A stretch of 64,000 nt of DNA from G963676795 sp963677215 (GTDB lineage Bacteria > Desulfobacterota > Desulfuromonadia > Desulfuromonadales > Geopsychrobacteraceae). Below the pieces are notes generated by a model. It worked only from the letters and a program-made list of their open reading frames with translations, had not been told where the DNA came from and did no database searches. Made by a program: the position numbers and the translations under genes. The stretch covers positions 3,472,001 to 3,536,000 of the forward strand of contig OY781919.1 in assembly GCA_963677215.1 (NCBI GenBank), in the 5' to 3' direction. Below, in pieces: positions 52,679 through 63,700 of this stretch; position 1 is the first letter of the stretch; the number at the start of each line of letters is the position of its first letter.

Positions 52679-55600
52679 GCTTCACCTCCGTCGCTATCAT
52701 CAGTCCTTCTCATTCGCCAAGCCGGAGGCTCCGGCAGAGTCGCAATATCCATAATCAATTTCACACCCGGTTCCACCTCACGCATCGACATGGGCACGGT
52801 GAATTCATCCCAAGCGGCCACGCCCGGTTTTCTCAGCAGTGCCGCCACGTCGCCCTGACGCCTTTCGGTTTCATAACCCAAGCGCCGTCCGGCTTTCCCG
52901 GCTTCCTTCACCCAACGGTCCGATCGATCGGAAATCATCACCTCGGCGTTGTCCTTGATGGCCTTTTTGCTGGTCGCTTTCCAGGCTCTGTTGGTGATGC
53001 TCTCCTTTGCGCTTTTCAATTCCGGAGAGGCCACGTTGTCGAGCGCCATGGCACCAAGGTTCGGATTCAACGGAGCGTGCCCCAGCCGCATCAGGCTGAC
53101 CAGCGTCCCCGTCAAACCACGGTCGAGCGCTCTCGGCGCGAAAGGCGTGACCGATTGGGCCTCGACGTGTTTGTAGAAGGTGGCATGGTAGTGTTCGAAC
53201 GTTTCGTAGTGCGAGAGGTCACGCGGTCTGGACCATGTCAACACCGTGCAAACGAGTCCCGGGAACTGGCGGCCGACACGGCTCGTCGCCTGAATGTATT
53301 CGGCCGTGTTTTTCGGCTGACCGTTCACGGCCATGATTCCCAGACGATTCACGTCCACACCGACCGAGAGCATATTGGTGGCCAGAACGATATCGATGGC
53401 CCGGGTTTCACCTTTTTCCCACTTGGTGACATACTTGCCGTCTTCCAGAGTGGCGTTGAACTTCACTTCCAGCTGATCCAGCTTTTTCGGGATATCCTTG
53501 CTCGACACACGGGAGGTCAACTCGTCCACGTTCCTGACCGACCTTTGTTCCAGCCCCGGGCGGCTGACATCGCTCATCTGCACCCTGTAGGCACGGGTCT
53601 GGACGTCATCCTCGGCAAGGCGTCTCATGCCCCCGAGTTCCCGCAGTGAATTGAAATAGCCGACAACCGTCATGTATGGATCGGCGACCTGACCGAACCG
53701 TTCGAAAAGTGACTGAGCCGCCGTCAACATGGCCACGTAGACACGAATCAACACGGCTGGACGCGAGCTTCCCGGGGAACAGATCCCCATGTATCGACGG
53801 CCGGGTTTTTCCTCGATAGGCCGTTGGACCGAAAAGAAATTGTCCTCTACATCCAGTCCATGGGGTGGGAAAACCGCAACCTGTCTCAAGAACACGTTGT
53901 TGACCTGCTCATCGGCCTTGCGCACGGTAGCGGTCGACGCGATGACCTTGGGCCGGATCGATTTGCCACCGACCTGCCATGTAGAGAGTTCATCCACGGC
54001 CGTCTCGTAAAGCCCGACCATCGTTCCCAGCGGTCCGCTGATAAGATGGAACTCGTCCTGAATGATCAGATCCGGTGGACGAATCGGGGTGATATCTTTC
54101 ACGGTCACCTTGGGAAGATTGCCCTTGGCGTTGTGATTACCGGTGCAATCAGCATTGGGCCAGAGCAGGCCATGTCTGCCGCACTCCTGCGTGGCACGTC
54201 CGAAGATCGTTCGCACCTGTCCGCGCCACGCCATCATGGCGAACTTGTCCACCGTGGCGATCAGCATGGTCGGAGGATGCCTGTAAATTTCTTCATCCAC
54301 TACCAGAACGGGGATTCCCATATCCTTGGACTTGCTTCTACCAAAATCACAACGGCCGAACTTGTCTCCGCAATAGATGAACGTCCGTCCGACATCTTTT
54401 TTCACTTCGATGTCCCGGCCTTCGGCAATCTCGGCACCACACCACGGGCAGGTGGTCAACTGAGCCGGGGAATTACTGCCGTGACGCTTGCCATCCCTGA
54501 AACTCTGAATGGCCGTATGTGCCTCCTCGGTGCTTCCAGGAGTCACCCGGTTACCTACCCAGAGGCCGATTGTAAAAGGAGTCGTTCCCCATTTCTTGGG
54601 ATCTTCACGACGCATCGACTCCAAGGCACAGATCAAGGTGGTCGCACGCTGAAACTGCTGGAGCGTCAACAAGCGGAGGGTGTATCTCATGATCACGGCG
54701 AGGCCGCGTGTACCATCCAGACCGCCCAGATCACCCTGCAACCTTCTTATAGCCATGGTGAAGGCTGCCACTCCCAGATACGCCTCGGTCTTACCACCAC
54801 CGGTGGGAAACCAGAGAAGATCGGCATAGGCTTCGAGCGGTTCGGTCCTGTCCTTGTGCTCCGGATCGGCCAAGGCTGGCAACGACAGAAGCATGAAAGC
54901 CAGCTGGAACGGTCGCCACGACCGGTTCTTTCGAACGTTCAGGGCATCGATGTCAGGATCGTCACCGCGCCTCTTGGAGAGCGCATAGATACTGCGGATA
55001 CGTTGGAGAGCCATGGCCCGATTGGCGAAGCGGAATGCATCGAGGGCATCTTCGCTCGTTCCCAATGTCTCGATACCTTCTTCCAGACGCTGGTGAACCT
55101 GAGAGCAACGGTCCATGGCCGTCGATGCGGCACCGTCATATCCGAGAACGTCCTTGCCGATACGTTCCCGTTGCTCGGTTATCCAGAGGGCGTAATCCTC
55201 GGTCAATATCTTCAATCCGGTTACGAGGGCATCCTTGTCCAGTTGCGCGAGGTTTTCCATGTCGAGGAAACCTTCGGCAATCATACGCTTCATACCCGGA
55301 CGGTCTTCGTCTGCCAGACCCGGCGTTTCAGTCACCGGCACTTCATATTTGGGCAAGATTGCGGTTTTGATCTCGACCGCATGCTCCGTATCGTTTTCGG
55401 CCGTAGTCGCATGGACGGACACACCGTGACCGACTGCGAACTCGACCTGTTTTCTGTAAATCATTTCCAGCGCTTCACGCTCGGCATCACCGCCATCGGA
55501 ATCCAGTACCGGCCGCCGCCTGAAAATGGGACGTTTTTCCGGGTCACGGACGATCAGTTCCGGCTGGAATACCCAAGCCTGATCCTGATTCTGTTCCGGC

Positions 55601-56583
55601 ATGGACTGGTTGTTGATGAAAAACAGCGTCACCAGCCGGTCGCCGTTATCCAGAGGCGGACTGATGGAGCCCTGTACCAGAACTTCCGGGCACTGATTGT
55701 CGATGACGAGCGGTTCGATTTTCCGTTTGTTCATCGGAATGATGACGGAACCACCGGACGGGATACGCTTCCAACAGCGGAAAGGCTTGTCGTTGGCCTC
55801 GTTGATCCGCTCGCTCTCCGTCCTTTCGTAACGTCCCCAGTTGGCGATCAGTTCCACCTTGTCCACCGTCGAATCCACGCAGAACGTGAAACCCAAGGAC
55901 GATGGCACGAGTGACTGGTTGGTCGAGGCATCCACCTCTCGGGTGCCTTCCTGCTCGTCTTCGGCTCCAGCGCCGGGCAGCTCGTCCTCTTCGGTGATGA
56001 CCGCATTTTGCGGAGCCAGCTTGCCGACCAGATACCGATCACGGACGCTCATACCGATGATCTCTTCGACCGGGCCATCGGCCGGTCCAAGAAGGTCGTC
56101 GATCATGGCCGCCTGCATCAACTCACGGACGTATGCCTGCTCGCTGGATGTATCTCCCGAAATAACGGGGAACGCCGCCCAACTCGCACCGGTGGTCGTG
56201 TTCAGGGCATTCTCGAACAGCGACCAATCCAGCCGGTTGATCGGTGCCTTGTTTTCGGGGACGGGAATGGTCAGTTCGTCCAGCGTGGCGGCCGGTGTTG
56301 CCGGTAGATAGCCGTCGAAATAGAACGGAGTGTCTTCCAGCGAATAACGCTTCCTGAAGACCCGGCCGACACCGATCACGGTATATTTCCCGTCACGCTC
56401 TTCGGTGACCAGCATAGCGTCTTCCGTCTGGACACCGCGTAGACTGGAAGAGCCGAAGTCGATAGTAAGGACATATCCATCGAGCCGGGCTTCTTCACCG
56501 AGCCTCACCAGCCATGCGTTGTTATTTCTTCCCGAAGGCACCGGCGGGGTCTGTTCGGGATTCACATTGTCATTGTCAGTCAT
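52675..56583 (-). CDS. drmA: DISARM system helicase DrmA
   Basis: The 1302-residue protein is the DISARM core helicase. Walker A-like TGGGKTEAYLG is at about residues 592-602, the DEAD-type Walker B is DEFHLISGPLG at about 843, and conserved helicase motifs VGRQFPGLVCTVL and LATNMLSVGVDVNRLGIM follow near 1040-1100. DrmA with DrmB binds DNA and is thought to act against incoming phage DNA. It starts 15 nt after the methyltransferase stop. Confidence 0.94.
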   Translation of the reverse strand: MTDNDNVNPEQTPPVPSGRNNNAWLVRLGEEARLDGYVLTIDFGSSSLRGVQTEDAMLVTEERDGKYTVIGVGRVFRKRYSLEDTPFYFDGYLPATPAATLDELTIPVPENKAPINRLDWSLFENALNTTTGASWAAFPVISGDTSSEQAYVRELMQAAMIDDLLGPADGPVEEIIGMSVRDRYLVGKLAPQNAVITEEDELPGAGAEDEQEGTREVDASTNQSLVPSSLGFTFCVDSTVDKVELIANWGRYERTESERINEANDKPFRCWKRIPSGGSVIIPMNKRKIEPLVIDNQCPEVLVQGSISPPLDNGDRLVTLFFINNQSMPEQNQDQAWVFQPELIVRDPEKRPIFRRRPVLDSDGGDAEREALEMIYRKQVEFAVGHGVSVHATTAENDTEHAVEIKTAILPKYEVPVTETPGLADEDRPGMKRMIAEGFLDMENLAQLDKDALVTGLKILTEDYALWITEQRERIGKDVLGYDGAASTAMDRCSQVHQRLEEGIETLGTSEDALDAFRFANRAMALQRIRSIYALSKRRGDDPDIDALNVRKNRSWRPFQLAFMLLSLPALADPEHKDRTEPLEAYADLLWFPTGGGKTEAYLGVAAFTMAIRRLQGDLGGLDGTRGLAVIMRYTLRLLTLQQFQRATTLICALESMRREDPKKWGTTPFTIGLWVGNRVTPGSTEEAHTAIQSFRDGKRHGSNSPAQLTTCPWCGAEIAEGRDIEVKKDVGRTFIYCGDKFGRCDFGRSKSKDMGIPVLVVDEEIYRHPPTMLIATVDKFAMMAWRGQVRTIFGRATQECGRHGLLWPNADCTGNHNAKGNLPKVTVKDITPIRPPDLIIQDEFHLISGPLGTMVGLYETAVDELSTWQVGGKSIRPKVIASTATVRKADEQVNNVFLRQVAVFPPHGLDVEDNFFSVQRPIEEKPGRRYMGICSPGSSRPAVLIRVYVAMLTAAQSLFERFGQVADPYMTVVGYFNSLRELGGMRRLAEDDVQTRAYRVQMSDVSRPGLEQRSVRNVDELTSRVSSKDIPKKLDQLEVKFNATLEDGKYVTKWEKGETRAIDIVLATNMLSVGVDVNRLGIMAVNGQPKNTAEYIQATSRVGRQFPGLVCTVLTWSRPRDLSHYETFEHYHATFYKHVEAQSVTPFAPRALDRGLTGTLVSLMRLGHAPLNPNLGAMALDNVASPELKSAKESITNRAWKATSKKAIKDNAEVMISDRSDRWVKEAGKAGRRLGYETERRQGDVAALLRKPGVAAWDEFTVPMSMREVEPGVKLIMDIATLPEPPAWRMRRTDDSDGGEA

Positions 56584-56598
56584 TTACAAACCTCCATA

Positions 56599-59500
56599 TC
56601 ATTTCGACCCCTTCGGGGAGACGTTCATGAAATTGAACAGATCCAAATTGCCGTCGTCTTTGGCCGGGGATGTTTTCTTTTTGCGGGAAGTCGAGGTCTT
56701 CTTTTTCTTTTTGACGTGCAGCCCTTGAGCGACCTCTTCCTCGTAGCGTTCGTGATTCAGTTTGAGCAGGCGCTGCAGGACTTCACGCCGAGCTTCTTCT
56801 GAAATGGTGAAACGAATACCTTGCTTCGTTTCATGGAATCCATGGTCGAGGTCTAAATCATCCCAGCCGTATGCAGTTACGACAGATTGGTTAATTTCCA
56901 TCTGAAGTTCTCTAAGAGTAGCTATGCTTTCCGCCTTGTCAGATTGATCATGAAGTCGGTTATATGTTGCTGTTAAGCCTTCTTGATTTGTATACATCCA
57001 AAATTTTCTCTGCTTTACAAAATCGTCCCCAATCTCTTTTAAGTCGTCACAGTTAGCCGGAAAAGGGAACGTTTCATACGCACTCGACGTAATGTATTTG
57101 AGCCGTGTTTCGAGAGTAGAAGAATGAGTTCTTGCCCAAGCCTCATGGATATCAGAGGACAAAACAGCAAAAATGCCACTATGGTCTGATGTTATTAATT
57201 TGGTCATATGGGAAAAAACTATCCCCGGCTCATAGATGGAAAAGGCACAATACTTTGTTGTTTCTGGTATAACAAAGACCCTTTCCATATTGTCCAAAAT
57301 CGAATAAAGCTTTGGCCGTTTCTCACCATATTGCCACCATTTTTGGGGTAACGGTTTTCTCAATGCGTATTTACCGTTTGGCTTCAAGCGAGTTCTTTCA
57401 GGTTTAACTCTTTCCTCAATAATGGAGAGACAGTCAGGATAATCAGCTGCAACAGAGAATGGATAATCCAATGGGACAACGCCATTTTGTAACCATTGTT
57501 TTTTCTTTTTTTCATCAGATGCTTGCCATAGCTCCCCCAAATCTGACCGCATGAGTGGCCAATCAAAGAAATTGATCACCCATCTGCTTGGTGACTGGTC
57601 TGGACGTGAGTTGACATCTTGTCCGTTTAAATACAAAAACAATACATCTTTATTTTTCGGATTCTTCTCAATCAATTCCTTCGCTTCAGGTGGATCTAAG
57701 ACAAATCCCATTCCCAAAACAATCGAACCCTGAAAGGATTGGTCCTCGTTATTTTTGAGTTTTTTGGGCGCACCTGAAACAACTCCGGGTGGTGTCAAAT
57801 AACTTGAAATTGCTTCAACAACTCTTCCGTCTAAGAAACATCTTCCTTTCCAATGACCTTTAGTAAAATTGACAATTGCAATTTCAAGATTAGCTTTGCC
57901 AGGCCATTTTTGGCTGGATATGGCGAATGTTATCGAAAAACCACCGCTCTCAATTTGGTGTAATCCAACTTCGCGTGTATCACCTTGGGAAATCGTGTTT
58001 GTGGACAGAAGACCTGTATGTCCATCCATACGAAGCAGCATGCTGTTATTCAGGAAAAAGTAAGCGCATAAATCAGCACTCCCTCTCTGGTTATTGGCCA
58101 TGTATGTAACCAGAAAATTTCTGTAAGCAGTCCCAAGGCTACCTGTGATCTTCTGCCCCCCCATAAACGGTGGATTCCCGACTATCCCATCAAACCCACC
58201 ACGTTCGAACACCTCCGGAAATTCCAGCGCCCAATGAAAAGGCTTTCTTGGCGGTTTACCTGCCGGAAGGTCTATGGAAAGTGACTTTCTCGCCTCGGCA
58301 ATGATCTTCCTTCCGGTCTCGTTATCACCTTCGATATAGGCGGCCGCCCAAGTGGACAGGTTGTCCATGGCGGTGTCCAGCGCTCGCTGGTTGCCACCGG
58401 AAGCCAAGGCTTCACCGATCATGGCGTCGGCAATGTGTTCGATATGTTCGAGCTTCTGCCGGGCCTCTTGGTCCAGCCGCTCCATGTATTGAACGTCACG
58501 GATATCCCGGATCGGGGTTTCCCGGAGCTGTTTGCGGAGGGCAAGCGCATCCTTGACCGCCGCTTCGATATTGGAAGCGAAGATGGAAATGGTCTGTTTC
58601 TTTTCCGGGTGCAGCGAGAATTTGGTCAACTGTTCCAGTTTGTGCAAACCGAGCAGGCTGTCGCCGGAGCGCAAGTTGTGGTCGAGAAAGCCGAAGGGCC
58701 TGCCCTTGGCCAATGTGATCAGCCAGATGGAAAGTTTGGCCAGCTCCACGGCCAATGGATTCAGGTCGACACCATACAAGCATTTTTCCGCCACCAGACG
58801 CCGAGCGATCAGCAGACGTTCGTCCAGCGAGTCGGGCATCGGCTCTGCGCTACCTGCCGATTCCAGAGCGACACCGTCCACGGTAATGAATTTGCCCTGA
58901 CTCGTTTCCTTGCCCCACGCTTCGACCAGCCGTTCGGACAGCCAGCGGCAGACCTGAACGAGGAAGGCTCCGGAGCCCATGGCCGGGTCACAGATTTTCA
59001 GATCCAGCAGTTCGGCCGAGGACTTCAGTTGCCACTCTTCACGCGACTTGCCTTCGGCCGGGCCGACATAGGCCACCGGTTCGAGGGTGGTCTCGACAAT
59101 GCTTTCCGTCAGGGATTTCGGTGTGTAGTGCGTGCCGGTTTCCCGCCTGTCGGCACCGAGAGTGACGGCAAAGGAATGGGCACGATATACGATGAAGTCT
59201 CCCCATGCATCGCTTCGAAGCAGATGGGCGAACGGTTTCAGGCGAGCGGCCAGTTCCATGTCACCGCCGCAGACCGTGACGATATTGCCGAAGGTGGCAT
59301 CGTCCACTTCCTTGGCAAGCGCATTGGTTATGGCGCTCTTGCTTCTGGATGTGGTCGTCTCCACGATGGATATCAGCGCGTCTTCACCATCCAGCCGGGC
59401 CGATTCGAGTTCGGCCAACGCGATGTTTGGATTCTTGGCTTTCTGGGAGCCGATCAGCCCGAGAGTGTCTATTTTCAATCTGCGAACGGTATGCTCCAAC

Positions 59501-60783
59501 AGACCTTCGTAGACATGGCCTATCTGCTCGACATCCAGCGCCTTGTAGGAAAGCAGCAGCGCTCCACCGCGTTGTTCCAAGACCTGCAACGCCTCGAGCA
59601 GCAGCAATACGGTTCGGTTGTCGATAGGAAGTGGCTGTGCAGGTGTCTCCTGCCAATGTGTTCCTTTGGCACGACCTTCGAGAAACGGGAAACGGTCGGG
59701 ATCGAAAAGTGAGCCGCCCAATGCGGGCATCCGCAGGGATTCATGTTCGATGCCGCCATAGACGGCCCTGAACACGGCAAGCAGCCGGGTCCAGGCATCG
59801 TGCCTTCTTTCCAAAACCTCGTGCCCGTGTTGATCGGCTTCTTCGGCCAATTGTCCACGCAGGGTGGTGATGGCGTAGTGTTGGTCGTACACCGGATCGT
59901 CGAGCAGCAGAAGACCACGCTCTTCGGCACAAAGAACGAACACCAACCGCATCATCACCGTCAACCCGGCTTCGTAGAGTTCCGCAGGAGGCACGTCATG
60001 CAGGAGTTCACGGTTTCTGTCCTGATCGGCCTTGTCCAGACACTGGACCAGCACCTCGACGGCACGCTTGACCTGTTCACCGAGGGTATCCGTCACTTCT
60101 TCGTGATGTTGGAGAGAATCTTCCAACATGACCGGAAGGGTCTCGTCTTCGGGACCGAACCAGCGCCTCACTCCCAGCAGAGACTGGAACGCTTTCAGGG
60201 TTACCGGTTCTTGAAACCAAAGACGGGCGTACCAAGACACATGGGAAGAGGTGCTGCCCACCGGGGCGTTCACCAGCATCCAGCGCTCGCCATTGGTGAC
60301 GAGTCCGAGCCGGACTCCCTTGTCACGGCACAGCAGGGTCATTCGTTCGAAAACCGGAACCGGCCAGCCGTCTCCGACCTTCACTTTTTCCAGATCCGTG
60401 CCTTCGGGCATGATCGATACGAACAACATCGGGGCACTGCCGCCGTCGCCCTTCAAGACAAAGTCGGGGTTGAACTGTCCATCTCCGTCCGGAGACTTGT
60501 AGGTAAATTCATCGGATGCGGCTTCGAGTACCGAATCCTCGTATTCCAGCAGTTCTTCGAGCACCAGCCCGATCCAAGCCCGGTGCAGTTCGGGAAGTTG
60601 CGGATCGTCTTCCTCGACGGCATCGCGCCATTCCTCGTATGCGGAGCGGATGCGTTTCTTTCTGTATGTTTCCAGTGACTCCAGTCCCTGTGGAAAAATC
60701 TTCTCCAGCACGGATACGGCCAGAAAAGGACCGGACACTTCGATCATCGAGAGCCACTCGGTATGTTGTGACATGTTCTTCAT
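56599..60783 (-). CDS. drmMI: DISARM class 1 adenine-specific DNA methyltransferase DrmMI
   Basis: The 1394-residue protein has the type IIG-like methyltransferase core: motif I DPAMGSGAFLVQVCRW (about residue 600) and motif IV NPPFMGG (about 871), which is N6-adenine type. Long N- and C-terminal parts resemble target recognition and regulatory regions; a basic lysine/serine tail (KKKKKTSTSRKKK) closes the protein. It methylates host DNA so that DISARM spares it. The gap to drmD is 2 nt and to drmA 15 nt. Confidence 0.93.
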   Translation of the reverse strand: MKNMSQHTEWLSMIEVSGPFLAVSVLEKIFPQGLESLETYRKKRIRSAYEEWRDAVEEDDPQLPELHRAWIGLVLEELLEYEDSVLEAASDEFTYKSPDGDGQFNPDFVLKGDGGSAPMLFVSIMPEGTDLEKVKVGDGWPVPVFERMTLLCRDKGVRLGLVTNGERWMLVNAPVGSTSSHVSWYARLWFQEPVTLKAFQSLLGVRRWFGPEDETLPVMLEDSLQHHEEVTDTLGEQVKRAVEVLVQCLDKADQDRNRELLHDVPPAELYEAGLTVMMRLVFVLCAEERGLLLLDDPVYDQHYAITTLRGQLAEEADQHGHEVLERRHDAWTRLLAVFRAVYGGIEHESLRMPALGGSLFDPDRFPFLEGRAKGTHWQETPAQPLPIDNRTVLLLLEALQVLEQRGGALLLSYKALDVEQIGHVYEGLLEHTVRRLKIDTLGLIGSQKAKNPNIALAELESARLDGEDALISIVETTTSRSKSAITNALAKEVDDATFGNIVTVCGGDMELAARLKPFAHLLRSDAWGDFIVYRAHSFAVTLGADRRETGTHYTPKSLTESIVETTLEPVAYVGPAEGKSREEWQLKSSAELLDLKICDPAMGSGAFLVQVCRWLSERLVEAWGKETSQGKFITVDGVALESAGSAEPMPDSLDERLLIARRLVAEKCLYGVDLNPLAVELAKLSIWLITLAKGRPFGFLDHNLRSGDSLLGLHKLEQLTKFSLHPEKKQTISIFASNIEAAVKDALALRKQLRETPIRDIRDVQYMERLDQEARQKLEHIEHIADAMIGEALASGGNQRALDTAMDNLSTWAAAYIEGDNETGRKIIAEARKSLSIDLPAGKPPRKPFHWALEFPEVFERGGFDGIVGNPPFMGGQKITGSLGTAYRNFLVTYMANNQRGSADLCAYFFLNNSMLLRMDGHTGLLSTNTISQGDTREVGLHQIESGGFSITFAISSQKWPGKANLEIAIVNFTKGHWKGRCFLDGRVVEAISSYLTPPGVVSGAPKKLKNNEDQSFQGSIVLGMGFVLDPPEAKELIEKNPKNKDVLFLYLNGQDVNSRPDQSPSRWVINFFDWPLMRSDLGELWQASDEKKKKQWLQNGVVPLDYPFSVAADYPDCLSIIEERVKPERTRLKPNGKYALRKPLPQKWWQYGEKRPKLYSILDNMERVFVIPETTKYCAFSIYEPGIVFSHMTKLITSDHSGIFAVLSSDIHEAWARTHSSTLETRLKYITSSAYETFPFPANCDDLKEIGDDFVKQRKFWMYTNQEGLTATYNRLHDQSDKAESIATLRELQMEINQSVVTAYGWDDLDLDHGFHETKQGIRFTISEEARREVLQRLLKLNHERYEEEVAQGLHVKKKKKTSTSRKKKTSPAKDDGNLDLFNFMNVSPKGSK

Positions 60784-60785
60784 TT

Positions 60786-63700
60786 TCAGCAGCCTCCCTT
60801 TTGTGACTCAGGTACGAGAAAGACCACGGCCACCGGGAAGGTTCTATCAGTCAATCCTGCGTAACGTTTCTCTATGGCCGCCTTTTCCATTTCCCGCTCT
60901 TCGGGAATTCTGGCCAGTCGCATTTTCAGGGCTTCGATATCCTTGCGAATCTGGTTGCGTTCCTCGGGTTCGAATCCGGGAAGAACCATCTGTTTCGGGA
61001 GGGCATCCTCTTTCAGCTCGCCCTTTATCGTTTTTTCGAGTTCATCGAGAACGTTCGTCAAATCGGTTATCTCGCCATCCTTCCGACGTGCCAGCGTGTT
61101 TTCGAGGAAGCGAAGCCTGTCTTTCGAACGGGCTTCCATGGTGGCACGAATGGAGCTCTCCTGTTTTTCGAACCGCTCGGTCAGGATATCCAGCAGACCG
61201 CCTTTCGGATCGAAGGAGGCTGCCTTGGTCAGTAACTCCTGCAATCGGCCTTGCTGCGGTATTCTCGAAAATCCGGTGTGTTTGAGCTCGCCGCCGGAGA
61301 TCGTTATCTCTTCGTGCAGGCGGTGATGGTCGCCCCCGGTGATGACCAGACGGGACCAGACAAGCACGGCGGGAGTCGAAAGTTCACTGTCGGGAACGGT
61401 CTTGACACTCACGCGATGCAGCTTTTTCACGTCATCCAGCTTCCAGAGTTCTTCCCGCAAAAGCCGCAGGCACATCTGGACGAGTCGATGGTTCAAGTGG
61501 GCCAAGACGACATCGTCACGGCCTTTCGCCACCTCGTGGTCGAAAGTGATCGGCCTTCTTTCACCGGTATGGGGATGTTCGAGACCGGCCGTAGCACGGC
61601 CCCACGATCCGGGGAGTATAGGCACCTCGAACACGCAGCCATCCGGTGCTCCCGGTAAAGAGACTGGTTTCAAAGATGGTTTTTCTGCCAGTTCCAGAGC
61701 GATGGAGACGGCTCTGTGTATATGATCTGCCGAAAGATGGAAGTCGGTCTTCGCCTCCATGAGCCTTTCATGCAACTTGTCTATCTTTTCCTGAAGGCGA
61801 CGCTCGGCGGATACATATTTTCTGGCCTTCGCGGCTTTGCCTTCGGCGTCTGCGGTATCGAGAACCGTTCTCTTGCCCAGCATGGCTTCCTCGATTTGCT
61901 GGGCTATGACCGGGCCTACACTTCCGAGATCTTCCCGGATGGTGTCGATCTTGAGTACCGCTCTCATCAGGTATTCGTGGTCGCCTTCTATCTGGCCGAC
62001 CTTTTTCGAGCGGATGGTTTCGTTCGACTCGAACCCTTTTCCCACAGGATGCCAGATGAAGACTTCGGATTCCTTCTGGCCGTGTCGGTCGATACGACCG
62101 TTCCTCTGTTCCATGACATTCGGATTCCACGGAATCTCGATATGAACCATGTAGTTACAGTAGTTCTGCAGGTCGATACCTTCGGAGGCCGCATCGGTGG
62201 CCAACAGTATTCTGACGGGTGAGATGTCTGGATGAGCCTGAAATGCCGCCTTGATCTTTTCACGATCGTTCTGGTCGACACCACCATGCATCAGCATCAT
62301 GCGCTCGCCGCCGAAGCCGTAGGTGGTCAGGATTTGTTCCATCCATACATGGGTGGCGCGGAACTCGGTGAAGAGGATCACCCGTTTACCGTTCCATTCA
62401 CCATCGGTTTTCAAATGTGTTTCGAGCCAGTCGACGATGGCTGACGCTTTGGCGTCCACCCGGTTTTTCGATTTTTCGGCCCATGCGGTCAACTTGTCGA
62501 GCATCTGCCGTTGATTCTGATCGAGAGGGACCGACATTTCACCGGCAGCTTCCACCGCTTCGTACTGGGCATCTTCGTAGAGCTGGTCGTTGGCAAAATC
62601 CTCTTCCGCCTTCAGGATGGCCTTTTTGAGGATCTTGTCGTCCATGGCCCCGGCCTTTTGCTTCGGTCTGGGACGTTCCAAACTCTCCCTGTGTTTGGCC
62701 AGCGTTCCGGCAAAAGCCATAGGGGAAGAGAAAAGCCTCTTTTTCAAAAGTTTGTGGACGAAGTCGGAGCCGTATTCGAAGGAACTGCCCTTGACGCTTT
62801 TTGCACGGGCAGCCGTGAATTGTTTCAGGAGGTCGTGTATCTCACGTTCCTCATCCGAGTAATCGACCTCGAGAGGCATCAGCCTTCTTTTTGGATACAA
62901 AGGGTTTCCGTCTGCATCGACAAGATCTGTCTTGAGCCGTCTGACCATCACACGTTGCAGCTGTTTCTCGTCCGGCATGACGGATCGGGCGAACCGCTGG
63001 TCATCCAGCAATTCCAGCAACGAAGTGAAGGATTCCTGATACCCGTTGTGCGGCGTGGCACTCAGAAAGAGCCGATGTTCGAAATGCGGAGCGATGGTTC
63101 TGATCAAGCGGGTTCTCTGGCTTTCCAGAGCGTACTTGGAGGCGGTCGATGGCGCGACATTGTGTGCTTCATCGATGATCAGAATGTCGAACTTTCTCGG
63201 ATAGGTAATGGTCGGAGGAAGGCAATCCTTGACGAGCCGGAGACCTTCACCGCTTTTCATCCAATCCATGGAAGTGATGAGTCGCGGAAACGAGGTCCAT
63301 GGGTTGGCATGTATGCCGCGTTCACGTCGCAAACGCTTGATGTAATCGGTATCGACAATCCGGAATTCCAATCCGAATTTTTCCCACATCTCGACCTGCC
63401 ACTTGACCTGCAGCGAAGCCGGGCAGACTATGAAAACCGTTCTCGCACGATGACGGACAAGCAGTTCTTGTACCACAAGCCCTGCTTCGATGGTCTTACC
63501 CAAACCGACGTCGTCCGCAATCAGCAGGTTGACTCGAGCCATGTCTATCGCACGTACCAATGGGTCCAGCTGGTAATCTTCGATGGTGATTCCGCTGCGG
63601 AAGGGAGCCTGCAGGAAGGACCTGTCGGCATTGGTCACCGCACCCCAACGGACGGCATCCAAAAAGGCGTCCGATTTATCCTCGGAATCGATGCCGGTGA

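Noticed and set aside
53824..55914. Long open frame (696 codons) antisense to drmA
   Set aside because: It is opposite an intact helicase gene with all motifs, and its low-complexity sequence matches no domain I recognise.
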